DNA of 64,000 nucleotides from Delphinapterus leucas. Lineage: Eukaryota > Chordata > Mammalia > Artiodactyla > Monodontidae. Below, in pieces: positions 1-12,638 of the stretch; position 1 is the first letter of the stretch; each line of letters opens with the position of its first letter. The stretch spans positions 16,003,181 to 16,067,180 of the forward strand of contig NW_022098001.1 of the NCBI RefSeq assembly GCF_002288925.2. Reading direction: 5' to 3'. The notes below the pieces were generated by a model. That model was not told the origin of the DNA and did not search any database. It saw nothing but the letters and a program-made list of their open reading frames with translations. The position numbers and the translations under genes were made by a program.

Positions 1-204
1 ACTAGTGGCTCCTCATTTCCTGACTTGGTCACCTCGTCTACAAAATGAGATTATTGTCAATTCTGATGATTTGAGTCATACTAATGAAAAATTACTTTCA
101 AAAACTTGGTCCAGCTCAACTGTGATAGCCATAATTATGAAATTTTGTTTTCAGTGGGAAATTTCAGGGTAAGTAAGCTAGTTTTACAAAATAATTATTT
201 TATA

Positions 205-445
205 CAATATTCATCCATTCCATGAATATTTTTTCAGGACCAACTATGTGACTAAGCACTGTTCAGTCACTGTGCATATAGCAGTGGGCAAAACAGACAA
301 AAGATCTGCCTCCAGTATCAAACATTCTGGTGACAACAAGAGAAAGTGAACAAGAGAAAGTGAATAATATAATAGCAGCCGGTGATAAGCACTCTGAGGA
401 AAAATAAATCAGGGTAAAGAGATAAGAAATGGCAAATCCTCAACT
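205..445 (-). repeat. L2-type LINE fragment, 3' region
   Basis: This reads as the reverse complement of the L2 3' end: a 'CACTGTTC' style block, then 'GCAGTGGGCAAAACAGACAA', then a diverged 'GTGATAAGCACTCTGAGGAA' block, in the order seen in other L2 copies. It is heavily diverged and has no coding potential. The family is recognised from memory of the L2 consensus, and the exact subfamily is not determinable by eye. Confidence 0.55.
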
Positions 446-559
446 CATGGGCCCCCAATTAATTCCAGATGAATTAAGCAATTAAATTCTACAAATAGAA
501 AACTGTAAGAGAAAACCTATAAAATGCAGGTGAATTTCTTTTTATCTTTGAATGTATAA

Positions 560-1260
560 AGTTTTTACAAACATAAAACCAAATAAAAAGCCCACAAATA
601 AAAAGATCAACCCATTAGACTATATAACATTAACAACTTCCATCCCCTAAACAAATTATTACAACTAAAAGGCAAATGGAAAAATGGGAAATATTTGCCA
701 CAATTTTGAAAATGAAGAGTTAGTATTAAAATATAAACATGCAAATCAATGAGAAAAACTATATAACATAAATATTTACTGAACTAAATAAGTGACAAAA
801 CTAACTTTCTAGTAATCAAGATATACTAGTTAAAATAACTTTAAATACAGAAAAAGATTAAAAACACACACTACTGGCAAGATTGCAATGAGATGGGCAC
901 TTTTACACATGATAGAAATGTGAGTCAGTTTTTGTATGAAAAATAAAAGTGGAATCCATTAAGAACCCCAAACAAACTCATTCTCTTTAGGCCAGAAAGG
1001 CTACTTATTAATACTGGTAATGTAAAAAATTCACCATGAAAATACAGGGAGAAATACACAAAAATTTAGAAGTATTCATCCCTGGATTGTAGGATTCTTC
1101 GGGATTTTAATTATACTCTTTATACATTTTTGCACTTTTAAATACTTTTCGCAAAAAGCATTTATTAACAGGACAAACAATAAAAAGTAATAAGGCAATA
1201 GGAAAAGAAGTAGAGGGAAGAATAAAAGATAGAAGGAGGATTTTCTTAACTGGTTTTTTC
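560..1260 (+). repeat. Old L1M-type LINE fragment (ORF2 end plus 3' UTR)
   Basis: The stretch at about 600-700 resembles the far C-terminal coding part of L1 ORF2 ('AAAAATGGGAAATATTTGCC'). It is followed by an A-rich tail region and, at 1080-1150, a block like the older L1M 3' UTR ('TTTAATTATACTCTTTATAC'). It is strongly decayed with no frame left. The exact boundaries are approximate. Confidence 0.55.
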
Positions 1261-2690
1261 TTCTACATGGAAACCTCATCCATTTTCTTCACAAATCAGA
1301 GATATACTCATTATGGGGAAAATAATAAAATTTCTAAGAAAAAGTAAGACCCAGCCAAGAAATCACACTTTGAAAAGTAATTAACAATACAAAGATCATA
1401 GCACATTCCCTTGAGTTATTTTTGTGGCCTACTCCTGAGAGTGTAGCTATATATCATAGAAGAGTCATTCTGAAGAACGGTAATGAGGGAAGTCTCTTTG
1501 TAGGATTTTAGCTCTGTTTTCCTCATTGTTTAAACTTGAAAGTCTCTGGAAAGATATTCCAGTAGCTTCCTTTGTGTTCAGCTTCTAGAGACCTAGAAAA
1601 ATCAGGCATTTTTTAGCATGTGTGTTGTTGACAGTGATATGATGATTTATTATTGTGATTAAAAAAAATCCTACCTGAATTCCCATATTAGCCTCAGGAC
1701 ACAGCTAGTATGTCTTGGATATTTTGTAGGCCAGTGAGTGTTCTGGATTTCCTGACTGACACTTCATTAAACAGGTCAGCTAGCAGCATAGTCTTTTGAA
1801 TTCATTCCTCCAGGATCTTAGGATACGGCACAAAATGAAGAACTTTCTGCCTATTCATTTGTTCGCCTTCATCACATTAAAGAAAGTTTTGTTTGTTTAG
1901 GATTAGCCAGGACCACTCTGACAATGCTGTAACACTCTGAAGTACCCAAGAATACATATAACTTTCAGCTAAAGTATTGATTTGGTATGTGTAGAGCTTA
2001 AACTACATTGCAAAACTGCATAAGTAGAAATTTCAATCTAATGAATTAACGTACTTAAAACAAGACATGTTCTAAACAGCTAAAAAACATTTTTTTAAGG
2101 TTTAAATATTGTCTTAATATTTATTATTATAATAATACATATTCTTCTATTAAGCAATTATACATTTACAGAAAACAGTTATAGAGATATTTATAGAAAT
2201 ATATTCTATAGCACAAAACATTTCAGCATGCTAAAATTTCTATTTGCATTGCATAGAATTCAGGATCTCAGCTGCCTTATGTGTTTGAGATTTTTGAGGC
2301 TATAATTGGGATCCTACACTAGAGAGGATCCTCAGTTATAGTAGAAGCCATTCTATTCCAACCTGGTCTCTGGCTGGAAATCTCAGAGAAGGTCAAGGAT
2401 ACTGATTTAGAAACTCTTTCCACAACTAGTTTAACTACTGAGATTATTCTTATGATTGCCTTAGTTTAGGGAAAATTGAGATTTCAATTCCTGGCTCCCT
2501 TTCCAGTTAATCAGGGAAGATAAGTGATAAGGAATAAACAGACCCACTATGTGCAAACTTGTTAGTTTGGGTCTATTCCTTTCATCACTGCCACTTCATC
2601 CCTTGTCATTTCTTCTTTAGATCATTCACATTTCTGATTCTACTTTACTAATTTTCACAAGGTTCACAGCAGTAACTTCCAGCTGGGCTT
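1261..2690. other. Single-copy AT-rich DNA, no gene seen
   Basis: No exon-like frame, splice-flanked coding block, RNA gene or recognisable repeat is visible. An especially AT-rich patch lies at about 2090-2215. The short frames present are the length expected by chance in AT-rich sequence. Confidence 0.6.
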
Positions 2691-2694
2691 CAAA

Positions 2695-2795
2695 GTGACA
2701 GTTTTTATCTGTTTTGTGCACTACTGTATTCTCAGTGCCTGGAACAGTGAGTGCCTGGAACATAGTTATCACATTGAATGAATGGGTAAAATTTA
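2695..2795 (+). repeat. L2 LINE 3'-end fragment
   Basis: The order 'CAGTGCCTGGAACAGTGAG', 'CTGGAACATAG' and 'ATTGAATGAATGG' is the 3' terminus typical of L2 on the plus strand. There is a small internal duplication of 'GTGCCTGGAACA'. It is ancient and non-coding. Confidence 0.5.
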
Positions 2796-2863
2796 ACATA
2801 AACATTGGAATTGGAAATAAAGCAACTCTTTCCTCCACACTATCTATAAATAATTTCTGATTT

Positions 2864-3074
2864 TATAACCAACAAGGACCTACTGCATAGCACAGGGAAA
2901 TCTACTCAATATTTTGTGATAACATATGTGGGAAAAGAATCTGAAAAAGAATGGATATATGTTTATGTATAACTGAATCACTTTGCTGTACACCTGAAAC
3001 TAACACAACATTTTAAATCAACTATACCCAATATAAAATAAAAAATTAAATTAAAAAAATAAACATCAAAACAG
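2864..3074 (+). mobile_element. 5'-truncated L1 insertion (3' tail only) with TSDs
   Basis: The sequence matches the 3' UTR of cetartiodactyl L1: 'CTACTGCATAGCACAGGGAA', 'CTGAATCACTTTGCTGTACA' and 'ACTAACACAACATTTTAAAT', ending in an A/T-rich tail with AATAAA-like signals. It is flanked by the 12-base direct repeat AATTTCTGATTT at 2852-2863 and 3075-3086. This shows a single target-primed insertion truncated at its 5' end. It has no coding capacity. Confidence 0.85.
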
Positions 3075-3086
3075 AATTTCTGATTT

Positions 3087-4725
3087 CAATAAGAATAAGT
3101 TGCATAAGGTATGTTATGTTGGTTGTTTTTAGAAAATAAATCAAAACGAATGTGTCGATATAATTTTATAAATATACGCAACTTTTTAATTTTTTAGTAG
3201 TAAAATAATAAAAAATATAAATTTTATAATTAGGTATTCTGGGAAATAATCTACACAATGGGACTAAAATTGGAATAGAATACTAAATTGTTAAGGAAAA
3301 ATGTTCAATTTTTTGAATCCCTCTGCTAGTCATTATTCCCTTCAAATTACTAGAGTTAGAGAAAGCCCCTGGTAGTTGTTCCCTGCAAACTTAATGCTTC
3401 TCCAACAGCTTATGCACATAATATTAGATGGTAAATATTTCACTAAGGACATCGTTTTCTTAGCAGGCTCCAATCAAGTTGCTCTTGCTTTAATAGTTTA
3501 TCTAAAAGACACACTATGAGAAACCTCTTCCTTGTACAGGAAATTTTTTATATTGTTTACATAGGTATCACAGAGTGATGGGCCTGATACAGATTGTTTC
3601 AGTTGGAAAGAACTCTGCCAAAGAAAACAGACAGGCAGCTGTTTGCATAGCGTATAAAATTTTTTTGTTGTTAAATATGGCTGCACCTGTGTAAACACAA
3701 ACTTTATTTCCAAGAAGTACCCCTGCAGCTGCAAAGACTTTCTGACTAGCCAGAGAAGCTATTTTTATTGTACTGTGTAATGTATGTAATAAGTTTTGTT
3801 CAGTTGTCAGTCTCAAAAAATCATATAAGAAGATTCATTTATTTTAATATAGGCAGTTTATTGTAGTTTTTCCAAAACCTTAATATGAGGTTGACTTTAT
3901 TTCCTATTTATGCTTCATATTGACTCATTACAAAAGTTAAAATTAATCAAGGAACAATGGTCCAGTCATGCAAAGTACATCAAAAAGAACAGTTTTCTTC
4001 ATTCTCATTCATTCTTCATTCACTTGTACCTTCTTTCATTTCCCCCAAAGTATAGTCAAGAAATACAGTAATCTTACACATGATTTGTTGAGGCAGACCT
4101 TATTACTTTTTTGAAAAAATGTTTAGCATTATTGATGGAAGTAACCTTAATTACATAACAGAACTATAATCATGATCTGGCCCAACAGCAGAGAGGATAT
4201 TCTTTCCCACGCTGCTGAAGGACTCCCCAGAACTACCTAAAATGTTACTCATATGCAATGAGTAGTGCACCAATGCTAAATTCTATCAAAATGGTAGTAA
4301 ATAACTAATTGTAAAGGCTACTATATTTACTTATTAAAACCAGGTTAAGCACCATCTTCTTTATGTGTAACTGCATCTTTATATACTTTTAAACTTCTCA
4401 TAGTCACATTCAGAGAAATTGAAACAATCTCCTGGATCTTTATTTTAAAAAATCAAGAAAAAACATTTTTTTTTACATATTTACAATGAGTTTTTGATTT
4501 GAAAAAATTCAAAGCATTTATTTAAAGACTGTGAATGTTCTGCAGGAAGTGTCTCATCTGCCTTAGAGCCCAGGACAGACACAAGGCCCCAGTGGACATT
4601 CAAGGATATTCCCAACCTGCTGCTTAGAAAACAAACTACTTTTTCCTCCCATGGAGTAGGATGTGGATTGATGCTTACAGCAATGTCATTAACACATCAG
4701 AAGTTAGCTGTAAATCAATGCTCAA
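3087..4725. other. Single-copy DNA, no gene seen; possible conserved block near 3490-3830
   Basis: No repeat family or exon is recognised. The part at 3490-3830 is less AT-rich, lacks repeat features and holds two forkhead-like words (TTGTTTACATAGG and GTGTAAACACAAAC). These could be regulatory, but this is inference only. Confidence 0.4.
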
Positions 4726-4727
4726 AG

Positions 4728-5547
4728 TGTGGTCCAGGTACCCTCGGGGAGTCTGCAAGATCAAAACAATGTTCACAATAATACAAAAAAATTATTTGCC
4801 TTTTTCACTCATTTTCTCATGAGGCTACAGTGAAGCTTTCTAAAGGATGTGTAATGCGTAATGACATTTTAAAATAAAACATGATAATATTTGGAAGTTA
4901 GTGAATGAATCTTTTTCAAATTATTGATGCAGGATGCTATAAAAATCATCTATGGGTTAAAAAAGGAATCTTTCAAACACTAGAGAGACCAAAGAGTTTT
5001 AATGTAATAGGGTACAAAAAATCTATTTAATCCATTGATAGGGTTTCATATTCCATAATACAACTAACTTTAAAAAAATCATTACTTGCTGATTTTCAGT
5101 ACAGTACCAACAATGTCCACAAATTCCTGAAAATACAATTTACTGAAAGGACTATTCAAATACTCCTCCATTTTCTAAAATTTGTATGAGGCTGAGTTTT
5201 CTTCATATGCTTCAACTAAACAACATAGCTCAACACTTTGAATGCAGACAAAGATATAAGAATTCAGTTATCTTCTACTGAGTCAGACATTGAAGGAAAT
5301 AAAAAGTAATGTTTAAAGTTGCCATTCTTTTTGTTTGTTTGCTTATTTAGGAAAATGTAGTCATTTTAACATATACTGGGCTTGTTATCATTCTTTTGAA
5401 ATAAATTAATGAGTAAAATATTTTAAGAAATTAGCAGTAATTATTAATACATGTACACACATAGGAAAGATCTCACTGGTGTCCACAATAACAGTTTAAG
5501 AAAGCAAAAGATTCTTGAGATTAAAAGAGTTTGAGAATTGCTGCCAT
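4728..5547 (+). pseudogene. hAT-Charlie DNA transposon fossil with transposase C-terminal remnant
   Basis: The ends are inverted and of the hAT-Charlie kind: 'GCTCAAAGTGTGGTCC' at about 4728 and 'GAGTTTGAGAATTGCTG' at about 5527. Between them, about 5080-5290 translates in broken frames to the hAT dimerisation (hATC) region, with a readable string like L-L-x-F followed by C/Y-E-A-E/G-F-S-S-Y-A-S-T-K. That is the conserved 'CE-GFS' signature of Charlie and ZBED-type transposases. Only the C-terminal part of the transposase is present, with stops and indels, so it is inactive. The mapping of the domain is from memory of the family, not a search. Confidence 0.7.
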
Positions 5548-5597
5548 GTATCATGTTTTTATACTCCAAAGAGATATGAAATGAATGCAAGAAAAGA

Positions 5598-5610
5598 TAG
5601 AATACTCAGA
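5598..5610. repeat. Left target-site duplication of L1-A
   Basis: TAGAATACTCAGA occurs here and again at 12626-12638, exactly bracketing the L1. It is a perfect 13-base match. Confidence 0.9.
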
Positions 5611-7547
5611 GGACCTTCAAGATTGTGGAGGAGTAAGTCGTGGAGATCACCTTCCTCCCCACAAATATATCAAAAATACATCTACATGTGGAACAACTCC
5701 TACAGAACACCTACTGAATGCTGGCAGAAGATCTCAGACTTACCAAAAGGCAAGAAACTCCCCACATACCTGGGTAGGGCAAAAGGAACAAAGAAAAAAT
5801 CAGAAACAAAGAATAGGGACAGGACCTGAAACACTGGAAGGGAGATGTGAAGGAGGAAAAGTTTCCACGCACTAGGAAACCCCTTCACTGGTGGAGACAG
5901 GGGTTGGGCGGCGGGGGGAAAGCTTTGGAGTCACAGAGGAGAGCGCAGCAACAGGGGTGCAGAGGGCAAAGTGGAAAGATTCCTGCACAGAGGATCAGTG
6001 CTGACCAGCACTCACCAGCCTGAGAGGCTTGTCTATTCACCCACCAGGGTGGGTTGGGGCTGAGGACTGAGGCTCAGGCTTTGGAGGTCAGATTCCAGGG
6101 AGAGGACTGGGGTTGGCTGCATGAACACAGCCTGAAGGGGGCTAGTGCACCACAGCTACTCGGGAGGGAGTCTGGGAAAACTCTGGACCTGCCTAAGAGG
6201 CAAGAGACCATTGTTTCGGGGTATGCAAGGAGAGAAGATTCAGAGCACCTCCTAAACAAGCTTCAGAGACGGGTGACATCTGCTGCTATCATTGCAGAAC
6301 CCACAGACGGGCATGAGATGCTAAGGCTGCTGCTGCAGCCACCAAGAAGCCTGTATGCAAGCACAGGTCACTATCCACACCTCCCCTCCCAGGAGCCTGC
6401 GCAGCCTTCCACTGCCAGGGTCCCCTGATCCAGTGACAACTTCCCAAGGAAAACACACAACAGCCTCAGGCTGTTGCAACATCAGGCCAGCCTCTGCCAC
6501 CAGCAGGCTCGCCCCACATTCCATACCCCTCCCTCTCCCTGGCATGCATGAGCCAGAGCCACCTAATCAGACGTTCCTTTAAACCCCTCCGGTCTGGGCA
6601 AAGGACACACACAAGAGGGCGACCTACATGCAGAGGTGGGGCCAAATCCAAAGCTGAACCCAGGAGCTGTGTGAACAAAGAAAAGAAAGGGAAATTTCTC
6701 CGTGCAGCTTCAGGAGCAGCAGATTAAATCTCCACAATCAACTTGATATACCCTGCACCTGTAAAATACCTGAATAGACAATGAAACATCCCCAAATTCA
6801 GGCAGTGGACTTTGGGAGCAACTGTAGACTTGGGCTTTGCTGTATGTTACTGACTAGTTTCTGATTTTTATGTTTATCTTAGTTTAGTTTTTAGTGCTTG
6901 TTATCATTGGTGTATTTATTTACTGGTTTGGTTGCTCTCCTTTTTTTACTACTTTTTTATTTTAATAAATTTTTGATTTTAATAACTTTTAAAAATTTAT
7001 TTATTTATTTTTCTTTTTTTCTTTTTTTTCTCCCTTTTCTTCTGAGTCATGTGGCTGACTGGATCTTGGTGTTCTAGCCAGGGGTCAGTCCTGAGCCTCT
7101 GAGGTGGGAGAGCCAAGTTCAGGGCACTGGTCCACCAGAGACCTCCCGGCTCCATGTAATATCAATTGGCTAGAGCTCTCTGAGAGATCTCCGTCTCAAG
7201 GTTAAGACACAGCTCCAGTCAATGATCAGCAAGCTCCAGTGCTGGACACCACAACCCAAACAACTAGCAAGACAGGAACACAACCCCACCCATTACCAGA
7301 GAGGTTGCCTAAAATCATAATAAGTTCACAGACACCCCAAAACAGACCACTGGAAATGGTTCTGCTCACCAGAAAGACAAGATGCACCCTCATCGACCAG
7401 AACACAGGCACCAGTCCCCTCCACAAGGAAGCCTATACAACCCACTGAATGAACTTCATCCACTGGGGGTGGGCACCAAAAAAAAAATGGGAACTATGAA
7501 CCTGCAACCTGTGAAAAGGAGACCCCAAACACAGTAAGTTAAGCAAA
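5611..7547 (+). promoter_or_regulatory. L1-A 5' UTR (ancestral internal promoter region)
   Basis: About 1.9 kb precedes ORF1. The first 1 kb (5880-6700) is the most GC-rich part of the element, as expected for an L1 internal promoter, but most CpG sites have decayed to TG/CA. A T-rich tract spans about 6940-7035. Compared with L1-B, it lacks about 215 bp between two copies of TTTGGTTGCTCTC, of which one remains at 6926-6938. Frames found here in both directions are not genes. Present-day promoter activity is unknown. Confidence 0.75.
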
Positions 7548-8434
7548 ATGAGAAGAGAGAAATACACAGCAGATGAAGGAGCAAGGTAAAAACCCACCAG
7601 AGTAAACAAATGAAGAGGAAATAGGTAGTCTACCTGAAAAAGAATTGAGAGTACTGATAGTAAAGATGATCCAAAATCTTGGAAATAAAATGGAAAAAAT
7701 AGAAGAAATGTTGAACAAGGACCTAGAAGAACTAAAGAGCAAACAAACAATGATGAGCAACACAATAAAAGAAATTTAAAATTCTATAGAAGGATTCAAT
7801 AGCAGAATAACTGAGGCAGAAGAATGGATAAGTGATCTGGAAGATAAAATAGTAGAAATGACTATCACAGAGCAAAATAAAGAAAAAAGAGTGAAAAGAA
7901 TTGAGGACAGTCTCAAAGACATCTGAGACAATATTAAATACACAAACAATTGAATTATAGGGGTCCCAGAAGAAGAAGAGAAAAGGAAAGGGACTGAGAA
8001 AATATTTAAAGAGATTATAGTTGAAAACTTCCCTAATATGGGAAAGAAGTAATCAACTCCAGGAAGCACAGAGAGTCCCATACAGGATAAATCCAAGGAG
8101 AAACATGTCAAGAAACATATTAATCAAACTATCAAAAATTAAATACAAAGAACAAATATTAAAAGCAGCAAGGGAAAAGCAGCAAATAACATAAAAGGGA
8201 ATCCCCATAAGGTTAACAGCTGATCTTTCAGCAGAAATTCTGCAAGCCACAAGGAAGTAGCAGGACATATTTAAAGTGATGAAAGGGAAAAACCTACAAC
8301 AAAGATTACTCTACCCAGCAAGGATCTCATTCAGCTACAACAGAGAAATTAAAACGTTTACAGACAGGAAAAACTTAATAGAATTCAGCACCACCAAACC
8401 AGCTGCACAACAAATGCTAAAGGAACTTCTCTAG
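7548..8434 (+). pseudogene. L1-A ORF1 remnant (RNA-binding chaperone protein, broken)
   Basis: This corresponds to L1 ORF1p, the trimeric RNA-binding protein that packages L1 RNA. The ATG is at 7548, but the N-terminal segment has lost two bases relative to the L1-B copy (M-R-R-Q-R-N...), which shifts the frame at once. The coiled-coil segment is readable at about 7790-7930 (ITEAEEWISDLEDK), with an in-frame stop near 7779 and others after it. The C-terminal RNA-binding part is still readable before the TAG at 8432-8434. The span of 887 bp is not a multiple of three. It is non-functional. Confidence 0.85.
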
Positions 8435-8492
8435 GCAGGAAACACAAGAGAAGGAAAAGACCTACAATAACAAACCCAAAACAATTAAGAAC

Positions 8493-11400
8493 ATGGTAAT
8501 AGGAATGTACATATCAATAATTACCTTAAACGTAAATGTATTAAATGCTCCAACCAAAAGACGTGGACTGGCTGAATAGATACAAAAACAAGACCCATAT
8601 ATATGCTGTCTATAAGAGACCCACTTCAGACCTAGGTACACATACAGACTGAAGTGAGTGGCAGATGGAAAAAGGTATTCCGTGCAAATGGAAATCAGAA
8701 GAAAGCTGGAGGAGTAATTCTCATATCAGAGAAAATAAGCTTTAAAATAAAGACTATTACAAGAGACAAAGAAGGATACTACATAATGATCAAGGGATTA
8801 ATCCAATAAGAAGATATAACAATTATAATATTTATGCACCCAACATAGGGGCACCTCAATACATAAGGCATAAAAGGGGAAATTGACAGTAACACAGTCA
8901 TATTAGGGGACTTTAACACCCCACTTTCACCAATGGACAGATCATCCAAAATGAAAATAAATAAGGAAACACAAGCTTTAAATGATACATTAAACAAGAT
9001 GGAATTAATTGATATTTATAGGACATTCCATCCCAAAACAACAGAATACACTTTCTTCTCAAGTGCTTATGGAACATTCTCCAGGATAGATAATATCTTA
9101 GGTCACAAATCAAGCCTTGGTAAATATAAGATAATTGAAATCATATCAAGTATCTTTTCCCACCACAGTGCTATGAGACTGCATATCAATTACAGGAAAA
9201 AAAAACTGTAAAAAATACAAATACATGGAGGCTAAACAGTAAATTACAAAATAACCAAGAGATCACTGAGGAAATCAAAAAATACCTAGAAACAGTTGAC
9301 AATGAAAACACAGCAACCCAAAACCTATGGGATGCAGCAAAAGCAGTTCTAAGAGGGAAGTTTATAGCACTACAATCCTACCTTAAGAGACAAGAAAAAT
9401 AAACAATCTAAACTTACACCTAAAACAATTAGAGAAAGAAGGAAAAAGACACCCCAAAGTTAGGAGAAGGAAAGAAATCATAAAGATCAGATCAGAAATA
9501 AATAAAAAAGAAATGAAGGAAATGATAACAAAGAACAATAAAACTGAAAGGTGATTCTTGGAGAAGATAAACAAAATTGATAAACCACTAGCCAGACTCA
9601 GCAAGAAAAGAAAGGGAGAAGGCTCAAATCAACAGAATTAGTAATGAAAAAGGAGAAGTAACAACTGACACTGCAGAAATACAAAGGATCATGAGAGATT
9701 ACTACAAGCAACTATATGCCAATAAAATGGACAACCTGGAAGAAATGGACAAATTCTTAGAAAAGCACAATCTTCTGAGACTGAACCATAAAGAAATAGA
9801 AAATATCAACAGACCAATCACATGCACGGAAATTGAAACTGTGATTAAAAATCTTCCAACACACAAACTCCCAGGACCAGATGGCTTCACAGGTGAATTC
9901 TATCAAATATTTAGAGAAGAGCTAACACCTATCCTTCTCACATTCTTCCAACATATAACAGAAGGAAGAACACTCCCAAACTCATTCTATGAGGCCACTA
10001 TCACCTTAATAACGAAATGAGAAAAAGATATCACCAAAATAGAAAACTATAGGCCAATATCAGTAATGAACATAGATGCAAAAATCCTCAACATACTACT
10101 AGCAAACAGAATCCAACAGCACAATAAAAGGATCATACACCATGATCAAGTGAGTTTACCCCAGGAATGCAAGGATTCTTCAATATACATAAAGCCATCA
10201 ATGTGATACTCCATATTATCAAATTGAAGGATAAAATCAATATGATACTCTCAATAGATGCAGAAAAAGCTTTCAACAAACTTCAAACTCTCCAGGATGC
10301 AAGCATAGAGGGGACTTACCTCAACATAATAAAGGCCATATATGACAAACTCACAGCCAACATCATTTTCAATGGTGAAAAACTGAAACCATTTCCACTA
10401 AGATCAGGAACAAGACAAGGTTTCCCACTCTCACCACTGTTATTCATCATAGCTTTGAAATTTTAGACACAGAAATCAGAGAAGAAAAAGAAATGAAAGG
10501 AATCCAAATCAGAAAAGAAATAGTAAAACTGTCACTGTTTTCAGATGACATGATACTATACATAGAGAATCCTAAAGATACTACCAGAAAACTACTAGAT
10601 CTAATCAATGAATCTGGTAAAGTAGCAGGATACAAAATTAATACACAGAAATCTCTTGCTGTCCTATACACTAATGATGAAATATCTGAAAGAGAAAATA
10701 AGGAAACACTCTCATTTAGCATTGCAACAAAAATAATAAATACCTAATTATAAACCTAACTAAGGAGACAAAGACTTGTATGCAGATAACTATAAGACAT
10801 TGATGAAAGAAATTAAAGATGATTCAAATAGATGGAGAGATATACCATGTTCTTGGATTGGAAGAATCAACATTGTGATAATGACTATATTACTCAAAGC
10901 AATCTACAGATTCAATGCAATCCCTATCAAACTACCAATGGTATTTTTCACAGAACTAGAACAAAAAATTTCACAATTTGTATGGAAAAACTAAAGGCCC
11001 CGAATAGCCAAAGCAATCTTGAGAAAGAAAAACAGAACTGGAGGAATCAGGCTCCCTGACTTCAGATTATACCACAAAGCTACAGTAATTAAGACAGTAC
11101 GGTACTGAAACAAAATCAGAAAGATAGATCAATGGAACAGGATAGGAAGCCAAGAGATAAACCCATGCACATATGGTTACCTTATCTTTGATAAAGGAGG
11201 CAAGAATATACAGTGGAGAAAAGACAACCTCATCAATAAGTGGTGCTGGGAAAACTGGACAGCTACATGTAAAAGAATTAAATTAAAACACTCCATAACA
11301 CCATACACAAAAATAAACTCAAAATGGATTAAAGACCTGAATGTAAGTCCAGACACTATCAAACTCTTAGAGGAAAACATAGGCAGAACACTCTAGGACA

Positions 11401-12255
11401 TAAATCACAGCAAGATCCTTTTTGACCCACCTCCTAGAGAAATGGAAATAAAAACAAAAATAAACAAATAGGCCATATGAAACTTAAAAGCTTTTGTATA
11501 GCAAAGGAAACTATACACAAGATGAAAAGACAACCCTCACAATGGGAGAAAATATTCGCTAACAAAGTAACTGACAAAGGATTAATCTCCAAAATATACA
11601 AGCAGCTTATGCAGCTCAGTATCAAAAAACCAAACAACCCAATCCAAAAATGGGCAGAAGACCTACATAGACATTTCTCCAAAGAAGATGTACAGATTGC
11701 CAACAAACACATGAAAGGATGCTCAACATCACTAATTACGAGAAAAATGCAAATCAAAACTACAATGAGGTACCACCTCACACCAGTCAGAATGGCCATC
11801 ATCAAAAAATCTGCAAACAATAAATGCTGGAGAGGGTGTGGAGCAAAGGGAACCCTCTTGCACTGTTGGTGGGAATGCAAATTGATACAGCAACTATGGA
11901 GAACAGTATGGAGGTTCCTTACAAAACTAAAAATAGAACTACCATTGACCCAGCAATCCCACTACTGGGCATATACCCTGAGAAAACCATAATTCAAAAG
12001 GAGTCATGTACCAAAATGTTCATTGCAGCTCTATTTATAATAGCCAGGACATGGAAGCAACCTAGGTGTCCATCGACAGATGAATGGATAAAGAAGATGT
12101 GGCACATATATACAATGGAATATTATTCAGCCATAAAAGGAAACAAAATTGAGTTATTTTTAGTGAAGTGGATGGACCTAAAGTCCATATAGCATGAAGT
12201 AAGTCAAAAAGAGAAAAACAAATACCATATGCTATCACATATATATGGAATCTAA
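8493..12255 (+). pseudogene. L1-A ORF2 remnant (endonuclease/reverse transcriptase, broken)
   Basis: This is the L1 replication protein: an N-terminal APE-like endonuclease, a reverse transcriptase and a C-terminal cysteine-rich domain. The ATG at 8493 gives M-V-I-G-M-Y-I-S-I-I-T-L-N-V, then a TAG replaces Trp at about 8577 and a TAA precedes Glu-Thr-His near 8611. Later pieces lie in different frames: 9691-10020 (...[15 protein letters not shown]...), 10167-10466 (...[15 protein letters not shown]...), and 10493-10747 with FSDD in place of the catalytic F-A-D-D at 10538-10549. The zinc-knuckle-like C-terminus is at about 11820-11910 ([14 protein letters not shown]). It is clearly dead. Confidence 0.9.
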
Positions 12256-12625
12256 AAAAAGTAAAAAAAGTTTCTGAAGAACCTGGAGGCTGGACCCGGA
12301 TAAAGATGTAGATGTAGAGAATGAACTTTAGGACACAGGGAGGGGGAAGGTTAAGCTGGGATGAAGAGACAGAGTGACATGGACATATATGCACTACCAA
12401 ATGTAAAACAGGTAGCTAGTGGGAAGCAGCTGCATAGCACAGGGAGATCAGCTAGGTGTTTTGTGACCACCAGAGGGGTGGGTTAGGGAGGTTGGGAGGG
12501 AGACGCAAGAGGGAGGTGATATGGGGGTATATGTGATAGCTGATTCACTTTGCTATACAGGAGAAACTAACACAACATGTAAAGCAATTATAGTCCAATA
12601 AAGATGCTTAAAGAAAAAGAAAATC

Positions 12626-12638
12626 TAGAATACTCAGA
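12626..12638. repeat. Right target-site duplication of L1-A
   Basis: This second copy of TAGAATACTCAGA follows the A-rich L1 tail and matches 5598-5610. Confidence 0.9.

Larger units (their letters stand above)
5611..12625 (+). mobile_element. L1-A: near-full-length LINE-1, inactive, with TSDs
   Basis: A 7.0-kb LINE-1 lies on the plus strand. It starts with the 'CTTCAAGATTGTGGAGG' 5'-end signature, has a long 5' UTR, ORF1 and ORF2 remnants and a 3' UTR, and ends at 'CAATTATAGTCCAATAAAG' with an AATAAA signal at 12597-12602 and a short A-rich tail. Thirteen-base TSDs flank it, so the copy inserted at full length. Both ORFs carry stops and frameshifts. It landed about 60 bp downstream of the hAT-Charlie fossil. 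Coding remnants are listed separately. Confidence 0.93.

Noticed and set aside
5515..5875. Frames of about 100 codons crossing the start of L1-A
   Set aside because: They span the L1 5' junction and the L1 5' UTR, so they cannot be an ancestral gene.
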